Part shown: positions 9,173 through 18,470 of the stretch, piece by piece
Layout of the letters: each line of letters opens with the position of its first letter
Numbering within the stretch: position 1 is the first letter of the stretch
Assembly (NCBI GenBank): GCA_023423405.1
Contig: JAFAFR010000058.1
Coordinates: 192,518 to 256,517, forward strand
DNA length: 64,000 bases
From: Bacteroidota bacterium
GTDB taxonomy: Bacteria; Bacteroidota; Bacteroidia; Chitinophagales; Chitinophagaceae
Direction of reading: 5' to 3'
Notes under the pieces: model-generated
What the model saw: the letters and a program-made list of their open reading frames with translations, nothing else
Told to the model about the DNA's origin: nothing
The model's database searches: none
Program-made: the position numbers and the translations under genes

Positions 9173-9748
9173 TTACCGGAAGCCCGACCCGATCATATAA
9201 TACACCAGGTCGTTGATCTTTATGAGGTCTCCCTTTTTTACCCGGGCATTGATATCGGGGTTGTTGATGGGCTTTTTGAGGAAGATCAGGATATAGTATT
9301 TGTTTTCGACAAAAGGCTTGCTGGATGCAACCGATTTGAACGATAAGAAAGTAACTGTTTCGCGTGCTTCGTCGACAAAGAAGGAGGATTTGGACAGCCA
9401 TAGGCATTTGATGGCCTGCAACTTGTCGCCCAGTTCTTTCAACTGCGCAGTGTCATATTGGAAGCGGGTAATGGTTGCATAAAAATGTTCCCGGTTCTGT
9501 TCCGTATTGTAGATATACCGTACCGAATCGGTGCTCACTTCTAGGAGGTAATAGCGGAACGACTTATCCGAGAAGCCGGCGGAAAAAGGCTGCTGTTTGT
9601 AGAGCTGGTCGTAGAGTTGCAGCACCCGTTCGATATCGGCACGGTTGCTGTTGTAATAGTCGGCCGTTTTGCGCGTGGCCTTTCCCGCGCAGGAAACCAG
9701 CAGCCATACTGCCACGCCCACCAGTAAATATGATTTTCGGTTATTCAT
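9173..9748 (-). CDS. Hypothetical lipoprotein
   Basis: I start it at ATG 9748 (191 residues, MNNRKSYLLVGV...). The N-terminus is a lipoprotein signal with lipobox LVSC at residues 17-20. The rest is a mixed alpha/beta soluble domain with no family I recognise; it includes YNTEQNREHFYATI and a C-terminal FLKKPINNPDINARVKKGD. Its start overlaps the end of the upstream papain-like gene by 8 bp, so the two are co-translated and probably act together in the envelope. Confidence 0.75.
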   Translation of the reverse strand: MNNRKSYLLVGVAVWLLVSCAGKATRKTADYYNSNRADIERVLQLYDQLYKQQPFSAGFSDKSFRYYLLEVSTDSVRYIYNTEQNREHFYATITRFQYDTAQLKELGDKLQAIKCLWLSKSSFFVDEARETVTFLSFKSVASSKPFVENKYYILIFLKKPINNPDINARVKKGDLIKINDLVYYMIGSGFR

Positions 9749-10664
9749 CGCTGATATGGGTGATGGTGGTGATGCCATAAATGAGGTCGCGCAGCCGCTT
9801 CTGTGATATCTGCTGTTCCGTGCGGAGTCCATAATCCCAGTACTGCATTTCCAGCATATCGCCCACGGGATAAAGGTCGTACAGCACAATAAAATGCGTG
9901 GGCGCGCGCAGCTTGAACAGGCTGTATTTGTGCGGGTAGAGGTATTTGCTGTTGACGAAAAGCAGCACCACGCCTTTTTTCAATTCGCCCGATGCATGGC
10001 CGGAAAGGTCGCGGATCTTTGGCCGGGACAGGTCAGACCCGCGGCTGCTGATCTGGTCGTCGGTGAAATGGGTGAGCATGCGGTTGAACTTACCATAATT
10101 GGTGCCTGCCCAGATCTTGTTCTCATCGCCCATATTGAATTTGTGGTCCACGAAATTCATATAGCCTTTGAACTGGTCGGCCAGGGTCAGGAACCAGAGC
10201 TGGTTGGCGTGCAACATATCGAGCTCGCCCTTGTTTTTGAGCATGCCTGCTGCCTTGCGCACCCTTTCCGATGGTTTCAGCGTTCTCTTTTTCAGCCTCG
10301 CCTCGCCGTTGTGGTAGAGGGCGAGGATTTGTTGCAGGTAGATATCGGGATGGTAGCGGAGCAGCAGGTGGGTCATGGCGGCATAACCGCAGAAATTGGT
10401 CGATTTGCCCTGGTTGATGTATTGGGGGTAGAGGATGTTCTGCCGAAGGTTGGCAAAAAAGAGGGCCGGTTTCACGTGGGGCCAGTAAGGGGAGGCCAGC
10501 GTGGTGTCTTCCTTCCGCAGCATGGCCAGGGCCTTTACCTGGTTGCGGCGCAGGGCCATGTCGTAGCGATGATCGCTCACCACATTGACCTGCGCGGTGC
10601 TGTCCTGTGCGTGTGCGCAGGTAAAACACAGCAGGAAAACGAAAAATAGAATCGGCTTTTGCAC
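9741..10664 (-). CDS. Secreted papain-fold-like protein, possible cysteine peptidase
   Basis: No ATG fits. The best start is GTG 10664 (or TTG 10667), which gives 307 residues and a clear signal peptide (ILFFVFLLCFTCAHAQ). The layout suggests a papain/C39-like fold: Cys92 in STNFCGYAAMTHLLLR at the head of a helix, His257 in RAPTHFIVLYDL and Asp277 in MQYWDYG, in the order and spacing expected of a Cys-His-Asp triad. I recognise no named family. It is translationally coupled to the lipoprotein gene downstream. It could instead be a non-peptidase member such as a transglutaminase-like or amidase protein. Confidence 0.6.
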   Translation of the reverse strand: MQKPILFFVFLLCFTCAHAQDSTAQVNVVSDHRYDMALRRNQVKALAMLRKEDTTLASPYWPHVKPALFFANLRQNILYPQYINQGKSTNFCGYAAMTHLLLRYHPDIYLQQILALYHNGEARLKKRTLKPSERVRKAAGMLKNKGELDMLHANQLWFLTLADQFKGYMNFVDHKFNMGDENKIWAGTNYGKFNRMLTHFTDDQISSRGSDLSRPKIRDLSGHASGELKKGVVLLFVNSKYLYPHKYSLFKLRAPTHFIVLYDLYPVGDMLEMQYWDYGLRTEQQISQKRLRDLIYGITTITHISDE

Positions 10665-10700
10665 CAATGGTAAGATAGGGGGTTCAACCCATACGGGCCT

Positions 10701-10714
10701 TACACTTTTGTGTA
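10701..10714. repeat. 14-bp dyad TACACTTTTGTGTA, copy 1
   Basis: The arms TACAC and GTGTA flank TTTT, in the divergent intergenic region between the genes starting at 10664 (minus) and 10826 (plus). An identical 14-mer lies at 29799 in another divergent promoter region. It could be an operator or a promoter element. Confidence 0.4.
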
Positions 10715-10825
10715 CCTCCAAGCTACATATTTTATTGAAATGGACCCCTATCAAAAGAGGCAACTGTTCTAAATCCGGAACTGCCGCGGCAACTTTTCGC
10801 CGGATCCTGTAATTTAGACGGCGAA

Positions 10826-13111
10826 ATGAAAAGAACGCGGACCAGTATTTTTTACGTCAGTACCATCGGCCTTTTTGCAGCGCTAATTTATTGGTTCATT
10901 GTTTTAGGAGGAAAGCTTGAGCAGGGCAGGAAGGTCAATACCACTGTACAATCAAAGAGCCAATGGGAAGATTTCACCGACTCCCTGGTTCATAACCTGA
11001 CCCATCCGCTGGCGGTACTGCTGGCACAGATCGTTACCATTATTTTGGCGGCAAAATTCTTCGGCTGGATCTGCCGCAAGATCGGGCAGCCCACGGTGGT
11101 GGGTGAAATGATCGCCGGCATTGTGCTGGGGCCTTCCTTCCTGGGTATGTATTTCCCGGAATTCTCCGCCCTCCTGTTCCCGGCCAAATCGCTGCCCAAC
11201 CTGCAGTTCCTGAGCCAGATCGGGCTGATCTTTTTCATGTTCATTGTGGGCATGGAACTGGATATGAAAGCGCTGAGGAACCAGACCCGCGATGCGGTGA
11301 TCATCAGCCATGCCAGCATTATCATTCCCTTTGCCATGGGCATGGGGCTGGCTTATTTTTTGTACCAGGCTTTTGCGCCGGAAGGGGTGGGCTTTCTTTC
11401 CTTTGGGCTCTTCATGGGCATTGCCATGAGTATTACGGCATTCCCTGTGCTGGCGCGGATCGTGCAGGAGCGGGGCATCATGAAAACCAGGCTGGGCGCC
11501 ATGGTGATCACCTGTGCCGCTGCCGATGATATAACGGCCTGGTGTATCCTCGCTGCTGTGATAGCGATTGTAAAGGCCGGCAATTTTGTAAGCGCCCTTT
11601 ACACGATTGCTCTGTCCCTGGCCTATGTGCTGCTGATGATCAAAGTAGTAAAGCCCTTTCTCACCAGGATCAGTAATATTTACCCGGCGCGGGAAAGCCT
11701 GACCAAACCCATCATCGCTATTTTTTTCCTGACCCTTCTCCTGTCGGCCTATACCACGGAGGTCATTGGCATTCACGCGCTTTTCGGCGCATTTATGGCG
11801 GGGGCCATTATGCCTGACAACCTTAAATTCCGCTCGCTTTTCATTGAAAAAGTGGAGGACGTTGCGCTGGTGATCCTGCTGCCCCTGTTTTTTGTATTCA
11901 CGGGGCTCCGGACCCAGTTGGGTTTGCTGAACGATCCGGGTCTGTGGAAGCTCACAGCCCTCATCATCCTGATCGCTGTTGCCGGAAAATTCCTGGGGAG
12001 TGCCGTTGCGGCAAAGATCGTGGGACAAAGCTGGAAAGACAGCCTGGCCATTGGCGCCCTGATGAACACACGCGGGTTGATGGAACTGGTGGTGCTGAAC
12101 ATCGGGTACGACCTGGGCGTGCTGAGTCCGGAAATATTTTCCATGATGGTGATCATGGCGCTGGGCACCACCTTCATGACGGGGCCTGCGCTGGATTTCA
12201 TCAACCGGGTATTCCGGTCAAAGCAGGAACAGGTGGCGCCGGCTGCGCCCGGCCCCGACCAGTACAGGATCCTGTTCTCTTTCGGAAAGCCCGAATCGGG
12301 AAAAGCGCTGCTGCAACTGGCGCACCAGTTCACACGTAAACTAAATGGCCGTGCAGGCCTTACCGCGCTGCACCTGTCGCCCTCCGACGACCTGCCACAC
12401 TATAATATCGAACAATACGAAGAGGATTGCTTTAAACCGGTGGTGGAAGAATCTCTGGCGCTGAACCGGGAGGTGACCACTTTGTTTAAATCTGCTGCCA
12501 CCGATATCGACAGCGAGATCATCAGCGTGGCCAATAACGGCGACTACGACCTGCTCCTGATCGGCCCGGGGCAATCTATTTATGAGGGCAGTTTCCTGGG
12601 CAAGCTGCTGGGATTCACTACGCGCATCATCAACCCGGAAAAGCTGCTGAATACGGTTACCGGGAAGGAAAATATTTTCAACAGTTCTCCTTTCGGCGAG
12701 AGCACGCAACATATCATCAACAAATCGCATGTTCCGGTAGGCATTCTGATTGACAAGGGCTTCACACGGGCGCGCCACGTATTTCTTCCGCTGTTCGAAG
12801 CGCGGGATATTTACCTGGTAACCTATGCAGAAAAGCTGGTTGCCAACGCGAACGCAGCGATAGTGATCCAGGACAGGATCGGGCTTATCAACAGCGATGA
12901 GGCACTGAAGGAAAGGATCAGAAAAATGGAAGAAGATGCGCCCGGTCATATCAGCATACTCAAAGACAGGGTCATCGACCGGTCGTTGCTGAAGATGCAG
13001 GAGCTGGTACTGATCAGTTCGGAAAGCTGGAAAAAATTGATGGATTCCAAAACAGTGTGGCTGCCCGATATTCCTTCCACACTGATCATTTCTGAAAAAA
13101 AGAGGGGTTAA
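10826..13111 (+). CDS. CPA2-type cation:proton antiporter with C-terminal USP-like region
   Basis: The 761-residue protein has an N-terminal membrane helix, then a 12-helix Na+/H+ exchanger domain (~55-470). This carries GEMIAGIVLGPS, the ion-site Asp pair in TCAAADDITAWC and NTRGLMELVVLNIG, all typical of CPA2 (KefB/NapA-like) antiporters. Residues ~480-760 form a soluble cytoplasmic region with two UspA-like alpha/beta modules instead of a TrkA-N domain. It should exchange Na+ or K+ for H+ across the inner membrane; the ion is not determined by sequence. It stands alone with a terminator at 13116. Confidence 0.88.
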   Translation: MKRTRTSIFYVSTIGLFAALIYWFIVLGGKLEQGRKVNTTVQSKSQWEDFTDSLVHNLTHPLAVLLAQIVTIILAAKFFGWICRKIGQPTVVGEMIAGIVLGPSFLGMYFPEFSALLFPAKSLPNLQFLSQIGLIFFMFIVGMELDMKALRNQTRDAVIISHASIIIPFAMGMGLAYFLYQAFAPEGVGFLSFGLFMGIAMSITAFPVLARIVQERGIMKTRLGAMVITCAAADDITAWCILAAVIAIVKAGNFVSALYTIALSLAYVLLMIKVVKPFLTRISNIYPARESLTKPIIAIFFLTLLLSAYTTEVIGIHALFGAFMAGAIMPDNLKFRSLFIEKVEDVALVILLPLFFVFTGLRTQLGLLNDPGLWKLTALIILIAVAGKFLGSAVAAKIVGQSWKDSLAIGALMNTRGLMELVVLNIGYDLGVLSPEIFSMMVIMALGTTFMTGPALDFINRVFRSKQEQVAPAAPGPDQYRILFSFGKPESGKALLQLAHQFTRKLNGRAGLTALHLSPSDDLPHYNIEQYEEDCFKPVVEESLALNREVTTLFKSAATDIDSEIISVANNGDYDLLLIGPGQSIYEGSFLGKLLGFTTRIINPEKLLNTVTGKENIFNSSPFGESTQHIINKSHVPVGILIDKGFTRARHVFLPLFEARDIYLVTYAEKLVANANAAIVIQDRIGLINSDEALKERIRKMEEDAPGHISILKDRVIDRSLLKMQELVLISSESWKKLMDSKTVWLPDIPSTLIISEKKRG

Positions 13112-13115
13112 AAAA

Positions 13116-13141
13116 AACAGGATCCGTTGCCGGACCCTGTT
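13116..13141. terminator. Intrinsic terminator between convergent genes
   Basis: The hairpin AACAGG-nn-CCG / CGG-nn-CCTGTT closes over a short loop. On the minus strand it is followed by a run of eight T residues, so it should stop transcription of the siderophore receptor gene. It may also act on the antiporter gene from the other side. Confidence 0.65.
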
Positions 13142-13168
13142 CTGCTTACAAGACCAACTGCTGGGAAA

Positions 13169-15538
13169 CTATAGTTTAATGGTTGTCATCAGGCGGAAGT
13201 TGCGCGGTTGTTCGATGTCGTAATACCATTCCTGGGTATCGGGTTGCCAGGAGCCGCTGGTGGCGTATTTCTTATTACCGAGGTTGTACACATTGAGGCC
13301 AATGTTGAACCTGCCGAATGTATAAGAAAGGGCCGCATCGAAAATGGTGTAGGCGGGCAGGTATTTGTTTCCATCGGAGCTGGAATAACCGGGCCAGGTG
13401 CCGCTGCGCTTATCGGTATACTGCATACCTGCTCCCAGGCCAATGCCTTTCAGGAAGCCGCTGCTGACCTGGTATTTGAACCAGAGGTTGGCGAGGTTTT
13501 TGGCAGTTCCGTTGTTCTGCAGTCCGATGAGTGATTTGTCTTCGTCCTCGGTGATTTTTGCATCCACATAAGAATAGTTGGCGTTTACGTAGAGGTTGTT
13601 GCTGATCTTACCGGCAAGGTCTACGTCAACGCCTTTGGCGCCCACCTGTCCGGTTTTCAGGTAGAAGCCGGGATGGAGCGGATCGCTGGTGCCCACGTTG
13701 TTTTTAACGATGTCATATACAGAAGCGGTTATAGATAACTGTTTGCCGAAGAGCAGGGCCTTCACACCCACTTCGTTGTTGCGACCGGTGAGCGGTGGCA
13801 GCCTTCCTCCGCCATAGATGGCGCCACGCTGGGAAAGAAAACTTTCATCGTGCAGGGCATACACGGAAATATTGGGCGTAAACATATAGGTGATGCCCAA
13901 ACGCGGCGTGAATTTATTGTCGGTGATCTCGTAAGCGGGATCATCGGGTGTATTGTAGTCCTGCCCGGTGGTAAGCCGGGTGAACCTTCCGGCGAGCGTC
14001 AGCACCAGCCTGTTGAACAGTTTCAGGTGATCCTGTACATAGAGGGCCTGCCACATGGTGCTGGTTTGCCAGGAAAATTTGTCGCCCGAAAATTCCAGCG
14101 ATTCTTTTGGAAGATAATAAGCCGGCGAACTGATGGAAAGCGGGAACTGGTTCACTTCCTGCCCCCAATTATCGCCATAGGTGCTTCCTTCGCTGCCGCT
14201 GCCGTAGTCGATGCCGAGCAACACTTTGTGCTCAGCCTTTCTTCCCGTATGGAATGTGCCGTCGACGAAGAGCTGCATGTTGGAGAGGTTGCCCCACCAA
14301 TCGTTCACTGCCAGGTAGCGATAGAGCGAATCCTTGTTGGGCGACAGTCCTTCGAGGTACAATGTTTTTCCACCCCAGGAAGTGGTCATATAAGCGGCCT
14401 GCGCGTGAAGGGTCCAGTTGTCGTTGAACTTGTGCTGCAGGTAAACGCGGTTATACCAGTCGGCTGCACTCCAGCGCGGATTGTTGGGATCGTTGATAGC
14501 GATGTCGGTGGGTACCACCCAAAGCTCGCCATTGACGGACATAGACGAATGGGTGTTTTCCTGCGTGCGCGCCTTTACATAATTGGTTTCCACCGTGAGG
14601 CTGGTATTGTCGCTGAATTCGTATTTCAGCACGGGCGCCACGAAGAAGCGGTTGAAATAACCGAAGTGATAAAACTCATTGTTCTGCTGCACGCCGGCAT
14701 TGAGGCGGTAGGTGAGTTTGCCTTCTTTTTTGAATTCGCCGCCCAGGTCGATATTGGTGCGCATCATGTTCCAACTGCCCACGCCAAAACCGATATCTGC
14801 GATCTGCTGGTGCGTGGGTTGCTTGGTAACAGTATTGATGAGACCACCTGGTTCGGAGTTCGCCAGCATGAAGCCAGCCGGGCCTTTCACGAATTCAAGC
14901 CGCTCCACCATGGCCGCATCTTCCTGCGCGTTCCACCAGATGGGGCCACCGATGCCGTTGCGGTAAGTGCCGTAGGTGGCGTTGGTGCCGCGGATCTGGA
15001 CCGTCATGTCCATGGCGCTGCCATAGCTTTTGGTGATGCCGCTGGAAAGCCGGAAGATCTCTGTTTTGCTGAGCAGGCCCATGTCCTGCAGCGATTGTTT
15101 GGTGGCAATGGTGATGTTCTGTGGCACTTCAATAAGGGGCGCGTTGAGGCGGAGCGAAGCGGAGGGTTTCTCCGCTATATAAGATTTGCGGTTGGCGTTA
15201 ACGATCACTTCGCGCAGCTCCTGGTCAGATGCTTTTACCTGCAGGGAAAGCGACAGGGTTTTGCCGGCTTCTACCTGGATGTTTTTTTCAACAGGTGTAT
15301 GTCCAACGAGGGTGGCGAGCAGCGTATAGGAACCTTCGGGAATGTCCGGTAGTATGAATTTTCCTTCGGGCGACGTAACAACGGTTTGTTTTTCGCCTTT
15401 CAATTGTATGGTAACGTAGGGAGCAAATGCGCCGTCGGAAGTGGTTACAACGCCTTCTATAGTTCCTTTGGGAGATTGGGCGCCGGCCTGCCATATAAAG
15501 GCCAGAAGGCCAAACAGCAGGGAAATAGATTTCTTCAT
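13169..15538 (-). CDS. TonB-dependent siderophore receptor
   Basis: I start it at ATG 15538 (789 residues) because it opens a signal peptide (KKSISLLFGLLAFIWQAGA). A CarboxypepD_reg-like domain (~23-100) is followed by a TonB-box-like stretch LREVIVNANRKSY. The plug (~125-250) contains LIEVPQNITIATKQ and ERLEFVKGPAGFMLANSEPGG, characteristic of ferrisiderophore receptors. A 22-strand barrel fills the rest and ends in an aromatic-rich terminus. It should import a ferric siderophore across the outer membrane with TonB energy; the ligand is unknown. A 15-bp dyad lies 34 bp upstream, and no siderophore biosynthesis genes are visible. Confidence 0.88.
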   Translation of the reverse strand: MKKSISLLFGLLAFIWQAGAQSPKGTIEGVVTTSDGAFAPYVTIQLKGEKQTVVTSPEGKFILPDIPEGSYTLLATLVGHTPVEKNIQVEAGKTLSLSLQVKASDQELREVIVNANRKSYIAEKPSASLRLNAPLIEVPQNITIATKQSLQDMGLLSKTEIFRLSSGITKSYGSAMDMTVQIRGTNATYGTYRNGIGGPIWWNAQEDAAMVERLEFVKGPAGFMLANSEPGGLINTVTKQPTHQQIADIGFGVGSWNMMRTNIDLGGEFKKEGKLTYRLNAGVQQNNEFYHFGYFNRFFVAPVLKYEFSDNTSLTVETNYVKARTQENTHSSMSVNGELWVVPTDIAINDPNNPRWSAADWYNRVYLQHKFNDNWTLHAQAAYMTTSWGGKTLYLEGLSPNKDSLYRYLAVNDWWGNLSNMQLFVDGTFHTGRKAEHKVLLGIDYGSGSEGSTYGDNWGQEVNQFPLSISSPAYYLPKESLEFSGDKFSWQTSTMWQALYVQDHLKLFNRLVLTLAGRFTRLTTGQDYNTPDDPAYEITDNKFTPRLGITYMFTPNISVYALHDESFLSQRGAIYGGGRLPPLTGRNNEVGVKALLFGKQLSITASVYDIVKNNVGTSDPLHPGFYLKTGQVGAKGVDVDLAGKISNNLYVNANYSYVDAKITEDEDKSLIGLQNNGTAKNLANLWFKYQVSSGFLKGIGLGAGMQYTDKRSGTWPGYSSSDGNKYLPAYTIFDAALSYTFGRFNIGLNVYNLGNKKYATSGSWQPDTQEWYYDIEQPRNFRLMTTIKL

Positions 15539-15571
15539 CTGTAGCGGTTTTGGTTGGTTGGTGTTTTGAGA

Positions 15572-15586
15572 GTGCAAATGTTGCAC
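15572..15586. promoter_or_regulatory. GTGCAA-N3-TTGCAC dyad upstream of the siderophore receptor
   Basis: There are two perfect 6-bp arms around ATG, 34 bp before the receptor start. The minus strand reads CATTTGCA across it, which also resembles a -7 element, so a repressor bound here would block the promoter. An iron- or ligand-responsive regulator is plausible but not shown. Confidence 0.4.
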
Positions 15587-15711
15587 GGGAACCTGCAAAA
15601 CCGTTTTCGAATTCAGGAAAACCCATTTGGCGGGACAGAAACCTGACAGAGCTATGACAAAGGCATAGAGGCCTGTGCAGCAAGGGTGGTTATGGAGAGA
15701 AGAGATGTGAC

Positions 15712-16605
15712 TCAGTAGTGGCGATGCTCAATGTATTCGTTTTCCACCCTGCCGTCTTCATACAATTTCAGGATGGCATAACCCGGCGCCGATTCCTGGT
15801 AGTAATAGGGTTTCGCCGAACGCTGGTCGCCTTCTCCCCACCAGAAACCGCTGAGTGAGCCGTTGCAGAAATAGTGCACATCGTTGTACCAGGCGCGGTC
15901 GAGCAGGTGCTGGTGCCCGCTCAGGCAAACCCTTACCTTGTCGCGGTGCTGGTAGAACAATTGTTTCAACTCTTTATGGTCTTTGTGCTGGCCGCCTTCC
16001 CAGGTATTGGTGACCGTTAGGATGGGAAAATGCGACATCAGCAGCACATGCCGGCCCGCGGGCTGCGCCGCCAGTTCCTTCTTCAGCCATTCCATCTGTT
16101 CCGGGTCGAGCGAAATGCCGTCGTTGTTGCCGTCCAATACAATGAAGTGCCAGTTCCTTTTCGTGAAACTGTAATAACGGTGTGGCATACCCGCTCTTTT
16201 AGCGGCATAGGTTACGCCGTACATGTCGTCGTTTTTTGAAGGGGCCGCCCACCAGTTGTCGTGGTTGCCCACGCAGGAGTAGACTTCGTATCCTTTCAAC
16301 GTGGCGATGCAGTCGTCCCAGCATTTCCATTGCTCCAGCACGCGTTCGCGCGTAATGTCTTTGTAGTCGGCCGCGTGAATGGAGTCGCCGCCGTTCAGGA
16401 AAAAGTCGACCTTCCTGGTTTTGATCTCTTCGAGGCATTGCACAAACCTGCGGGGGATATTCATTTCGGGGCGCACGTGTACATCGGTAATATGGGCAAT
16501 GGTTAGTACCGGGTTTGGTTTCCGGTTTGCTGCATGGCTTTCGCCGCCCAGGGCCAGAGCGCCTGCAGTGAGGGGAATGCTGCGGAGAAAATCACTCCTT
16601 TTCAT
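15712..16605 (-). CDS. Secreted calcineurin-like metallophosphoesterase
   Basis: The 297-residue product starts at ATG 16605. Its N-terminus (KRSDFLRSIPLTAGALALGG) resembles a signal for periplasmic export. Metal-binding motifs are complete: Asp41 and His43 in ITDVHVR, Asp74 in NGGDSIH, Asn114 and His115 in VGNHDNWW, then MSHFP and SGHQHLL. This is the purple-acid-phosphatase-like (MPE) superfamily; the ester hydrolysed is unknown. It follows SusD on the same strand with a hairpin between them, so it is probably the last, partly attenuated gene of the SusCD unit. A phosphorylated glycan or released phosphate would fit. Confidence 0.85.
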   Translation of the reverse strand: MKRSDFLRSIPLTAGALALGGESHAANRKPNPVLTIAHITDVHVRPEMNIPRRFVQCLEEIKTRKVDFFLNGGDSIHAADYKDITRERVLEQWKCWDDCIATLKGYEVYSCVGNHDNWWAAPSKNDDMYGVTYAAKRAGMPHRYYSFTKRNWHFIVLDGNNDGISLDPEQMEWLKKELAAQPAGRHVLLMSHFPILTVTNTWEGGQHKDHKELKQLFYQHRDKVRVCLSGHQHLLDRAWYNDVHYFCNGSLSGFWWGEGDQRSAKPYYYQESAPGYAILKLYEDGRVENEYIEHRHY

Positions 16606-16632
16606 AGTTCCTGTATGTATAAAAATGAGGAA

Positions 16633-16650
16633 GGCCCTCCGGGGAGGGCC
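16633..16650 (-). terminator. Intrinsic terminator or attenuator after susD
   Basis: GGCCCTCC and GGAGGGCC form an 8-bp GC-rich stem with a 2-base centre. On the minus strand a T-rich stretch (CATTTTTAT) follows. It lies between the susD-like stop and the phosphoesterase start, so it may lower expression of the latter. Confidence 0.65.
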
Positions 16651-16669
16651 CTCCATGTTGACCTACTGC

Positions 16670-18451
16670 TTACTGCCAACCACTCGGCTGGGTAAGATTT
16701 TCATTCAGCACCGTTTGCTGGAGCGGAATGGGGAAATAATAATATTTGGGTTCAACGAACTGGCGGGGCTGTTCTTTGTCGCGTTCAAAAAGAATGCGGC
16801 CCGATGTATTGCCTGACAGGTAAAAAGCGCCGTCGGAAATATAGTATTTCACGAGTTTGGCTTTTACGTCTTCGGGCAGGCCGGCAATGGGGCTCTCATC
16901 TTCCTTTGACGCCAGGATGGCGATGTCGTAAGCGCCGTCGCCGGTCACGTCCATCGCGCCCAGGGCGGGTACGTACATGCCTTCGGAACTTTGTCCCAGC
17001 AGGGCGCCGGCCTTCCAGCGGTAGAGATCGTCGAAGCGGAAACCCTCACAGGCCAGCTCCACCCGGCGCTCGCGCCGGATCTCGAGGATCACGCCTTTGT
17101 TGGCGCCGCTCACCGCGGGATATTTTGTTGCCAGGTAGTTGTCGGGCTGGGCGTTGGCGGCCGCCATATTCATTGCAGGCATGCCTACGCGGGCCCTGAT
17201 TTTGTTGACGGTATTGTCGAGGTCGGTTTGGCTGAGCGTGCCCAGTTCGGCCTTCGCTTCGGCATTCACCAGCAGCACTTCTGCATAGCGGAAGATGGGC
17301 AGGTCGGTATAGTTCAGCTCCCATCCGCCTCTGAGTGCAGGATCACGGGGATAGAACTTGATCTGCAGGTATCCGCCAAAGCTGGGACGGGTAATGTAGG
17401 GACTGTTACCGGGCGCGGTGATAAAACCCGGTGGCATAACGGTTTCGCCTAGACGCGGATCGCGATTGGCGAAGGTTTCCACAAAGGTCTTCCTGTCGTA
17501 ATTCGCTACCGAGGTAAAGGGCGTTCCGTCTGCCATCAGGAATTCATCGGCCAGGCTGGCGCTGAGGGCCCATTGCCAGTCGAGCACCACGTGGGTGTTG
17601 TTGGCCACGCCCAGGTCCTTGCTGCTTTTTTGCAGGAAGATCACTTCCTTGTTACCGGAAAGCGCGTTGCTGGAGAACAGGTTCCTGTAATCGGCTGCGC
17701 TGCTGCCCTCAATGGCGAATCCGCCGTTGCCTTCCATGATGGCCTGCGAAGCCGTAGCGGCTTTTTCGAGGAAGGATTGTGCAGACGACTGCAATCCCAG
17801 TTCTTCATGGTACTTGCGATAAGTGCCTTCGTGCAGGGCTACGCGCGCCAGCAGGGTAAGCGCACCCCATTTGGTGATACAGGTGTTGTTGGTGCGGTCG
17901 GGGAGGATGTTTGCCGCGGCAAATTCCAGGTCGGCCATTACGGAGTCCACCACCAGGGCTCGCGGATCCTTGGCTTTGTAAAGCTGGTCTTCATCGCTGG
18001 TGCTGAGCGCATGTGAATACCAGGGCACATCGCCATAGCGCTTCACCATATTGTAATAAAAGTTCGCGCGGAAAAACCGGGCCACGCCCACATAGTGGTT
18101 GATCAGCACCGGGTCGCCCACGGTTTTGCCCACATTGTCGAGCATGAAATTGATGCTGCGCAGGTTGCCCCAGTTGTCCCAGCCACCAACGGTAGCAGGT
18201 GTTATACCGCCGCGTATGAGGTTGTCCGTTTCGCTGCCGCCGGTGTTCACCGAAATGTTATCGGAGTAAAGGTCGTTCCAGGTCGACCGCAGTTGCCCGT
18301 AAAGCCCGTTGGTATAGGTTTCCAGGTCGGTGGGTGAGCCGAAAAATTCTTTATCCGTTACGGCGCTTTGCGGAGACCGGTCCAGGAAATCTTTTTTGCA
18401 GGAAACACCCAGCAGGGATGCGGCCAGCAATATATAGGAGAGTCTTTTCAT
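16670..18451 (-). CDS. SusD/RagB family nutrient-binding lipoprotein
   Basis: The 593-residue product starts at ATG 18451. Its lipoprotein signal ends GVSC (Cys18), followed by KKDFLDRSPQSAVTDKEFF, a classic SusD opening. TPR-like helices hold inserts, and the C-terminus has EIRRERRVELACEGFRFDDLYRWK, the most conserved SusD segment. SusD sits on top of the SusC barrel and captures ligand at the cell surface. It starts 20 bp after SusC. No glycoside hydrolase is in this unit, so the ligand may not be a polysaccharide. Confidence 0.92.
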   Translation of the reverse strand: MKRLSYILLAASLLGVSCKKDFLDRSPQSAVTDKEFFGSPTDLETYTNGLYGQLRSTWNDLYSDNISVNTGGSETDNLIRGGITPATVGGWDNWGNLRSINFMLDNVGKTVGDPVLINHYVGVARFFRANFYYNMVKRYGDVPWYSHALSTSDEDQLYKAKDPRALVVDSVMADLEFAAANILPDRTNNTCITKWGALTLLARVALHEGTYRKYHEELGLQSSAQSFLEKAATASQAIMEGNGGFAIEGSSAADYRNLFSSNALSGNKEVIFLQKSSKDLGVANNTHVVLDWQWALSASLADEFLMADGTPFTSVANYDRKTFVETFANRDPRLGETVMPPGFITAPGNSPYITRPSFGGYLQIKFYPRDPALRGGWELNYTDLPIFRYAEVLLVNAEAKAELGTLSQTDLDNTVNKIRARVGMPAMNMAAANAQPDNYLATKYPAVSGANKGVILEIRRERRVELACEGFRFDDLYRWKAGALLGQSSEGMYVPALGAMDVTGDGAYDIAILASKEDESPIAGLPEDVKAKLVKYYISDGAFYLSGNTSGRILFERDKEQPRQFVEPKYYYFPIPLQQTVLNENLTQPSGWQ

Positions 18452-18470
18452 GTCGGAAAAATTGTTGCTG

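Noticed and set aside
13850..15352. 500-codon plus-strand open frame opposite the siderophore receptor
   Set aside because: The minus-strand frame has a signal peptide, plug and barrel motifs; the plus frame shows no recognisable motif.
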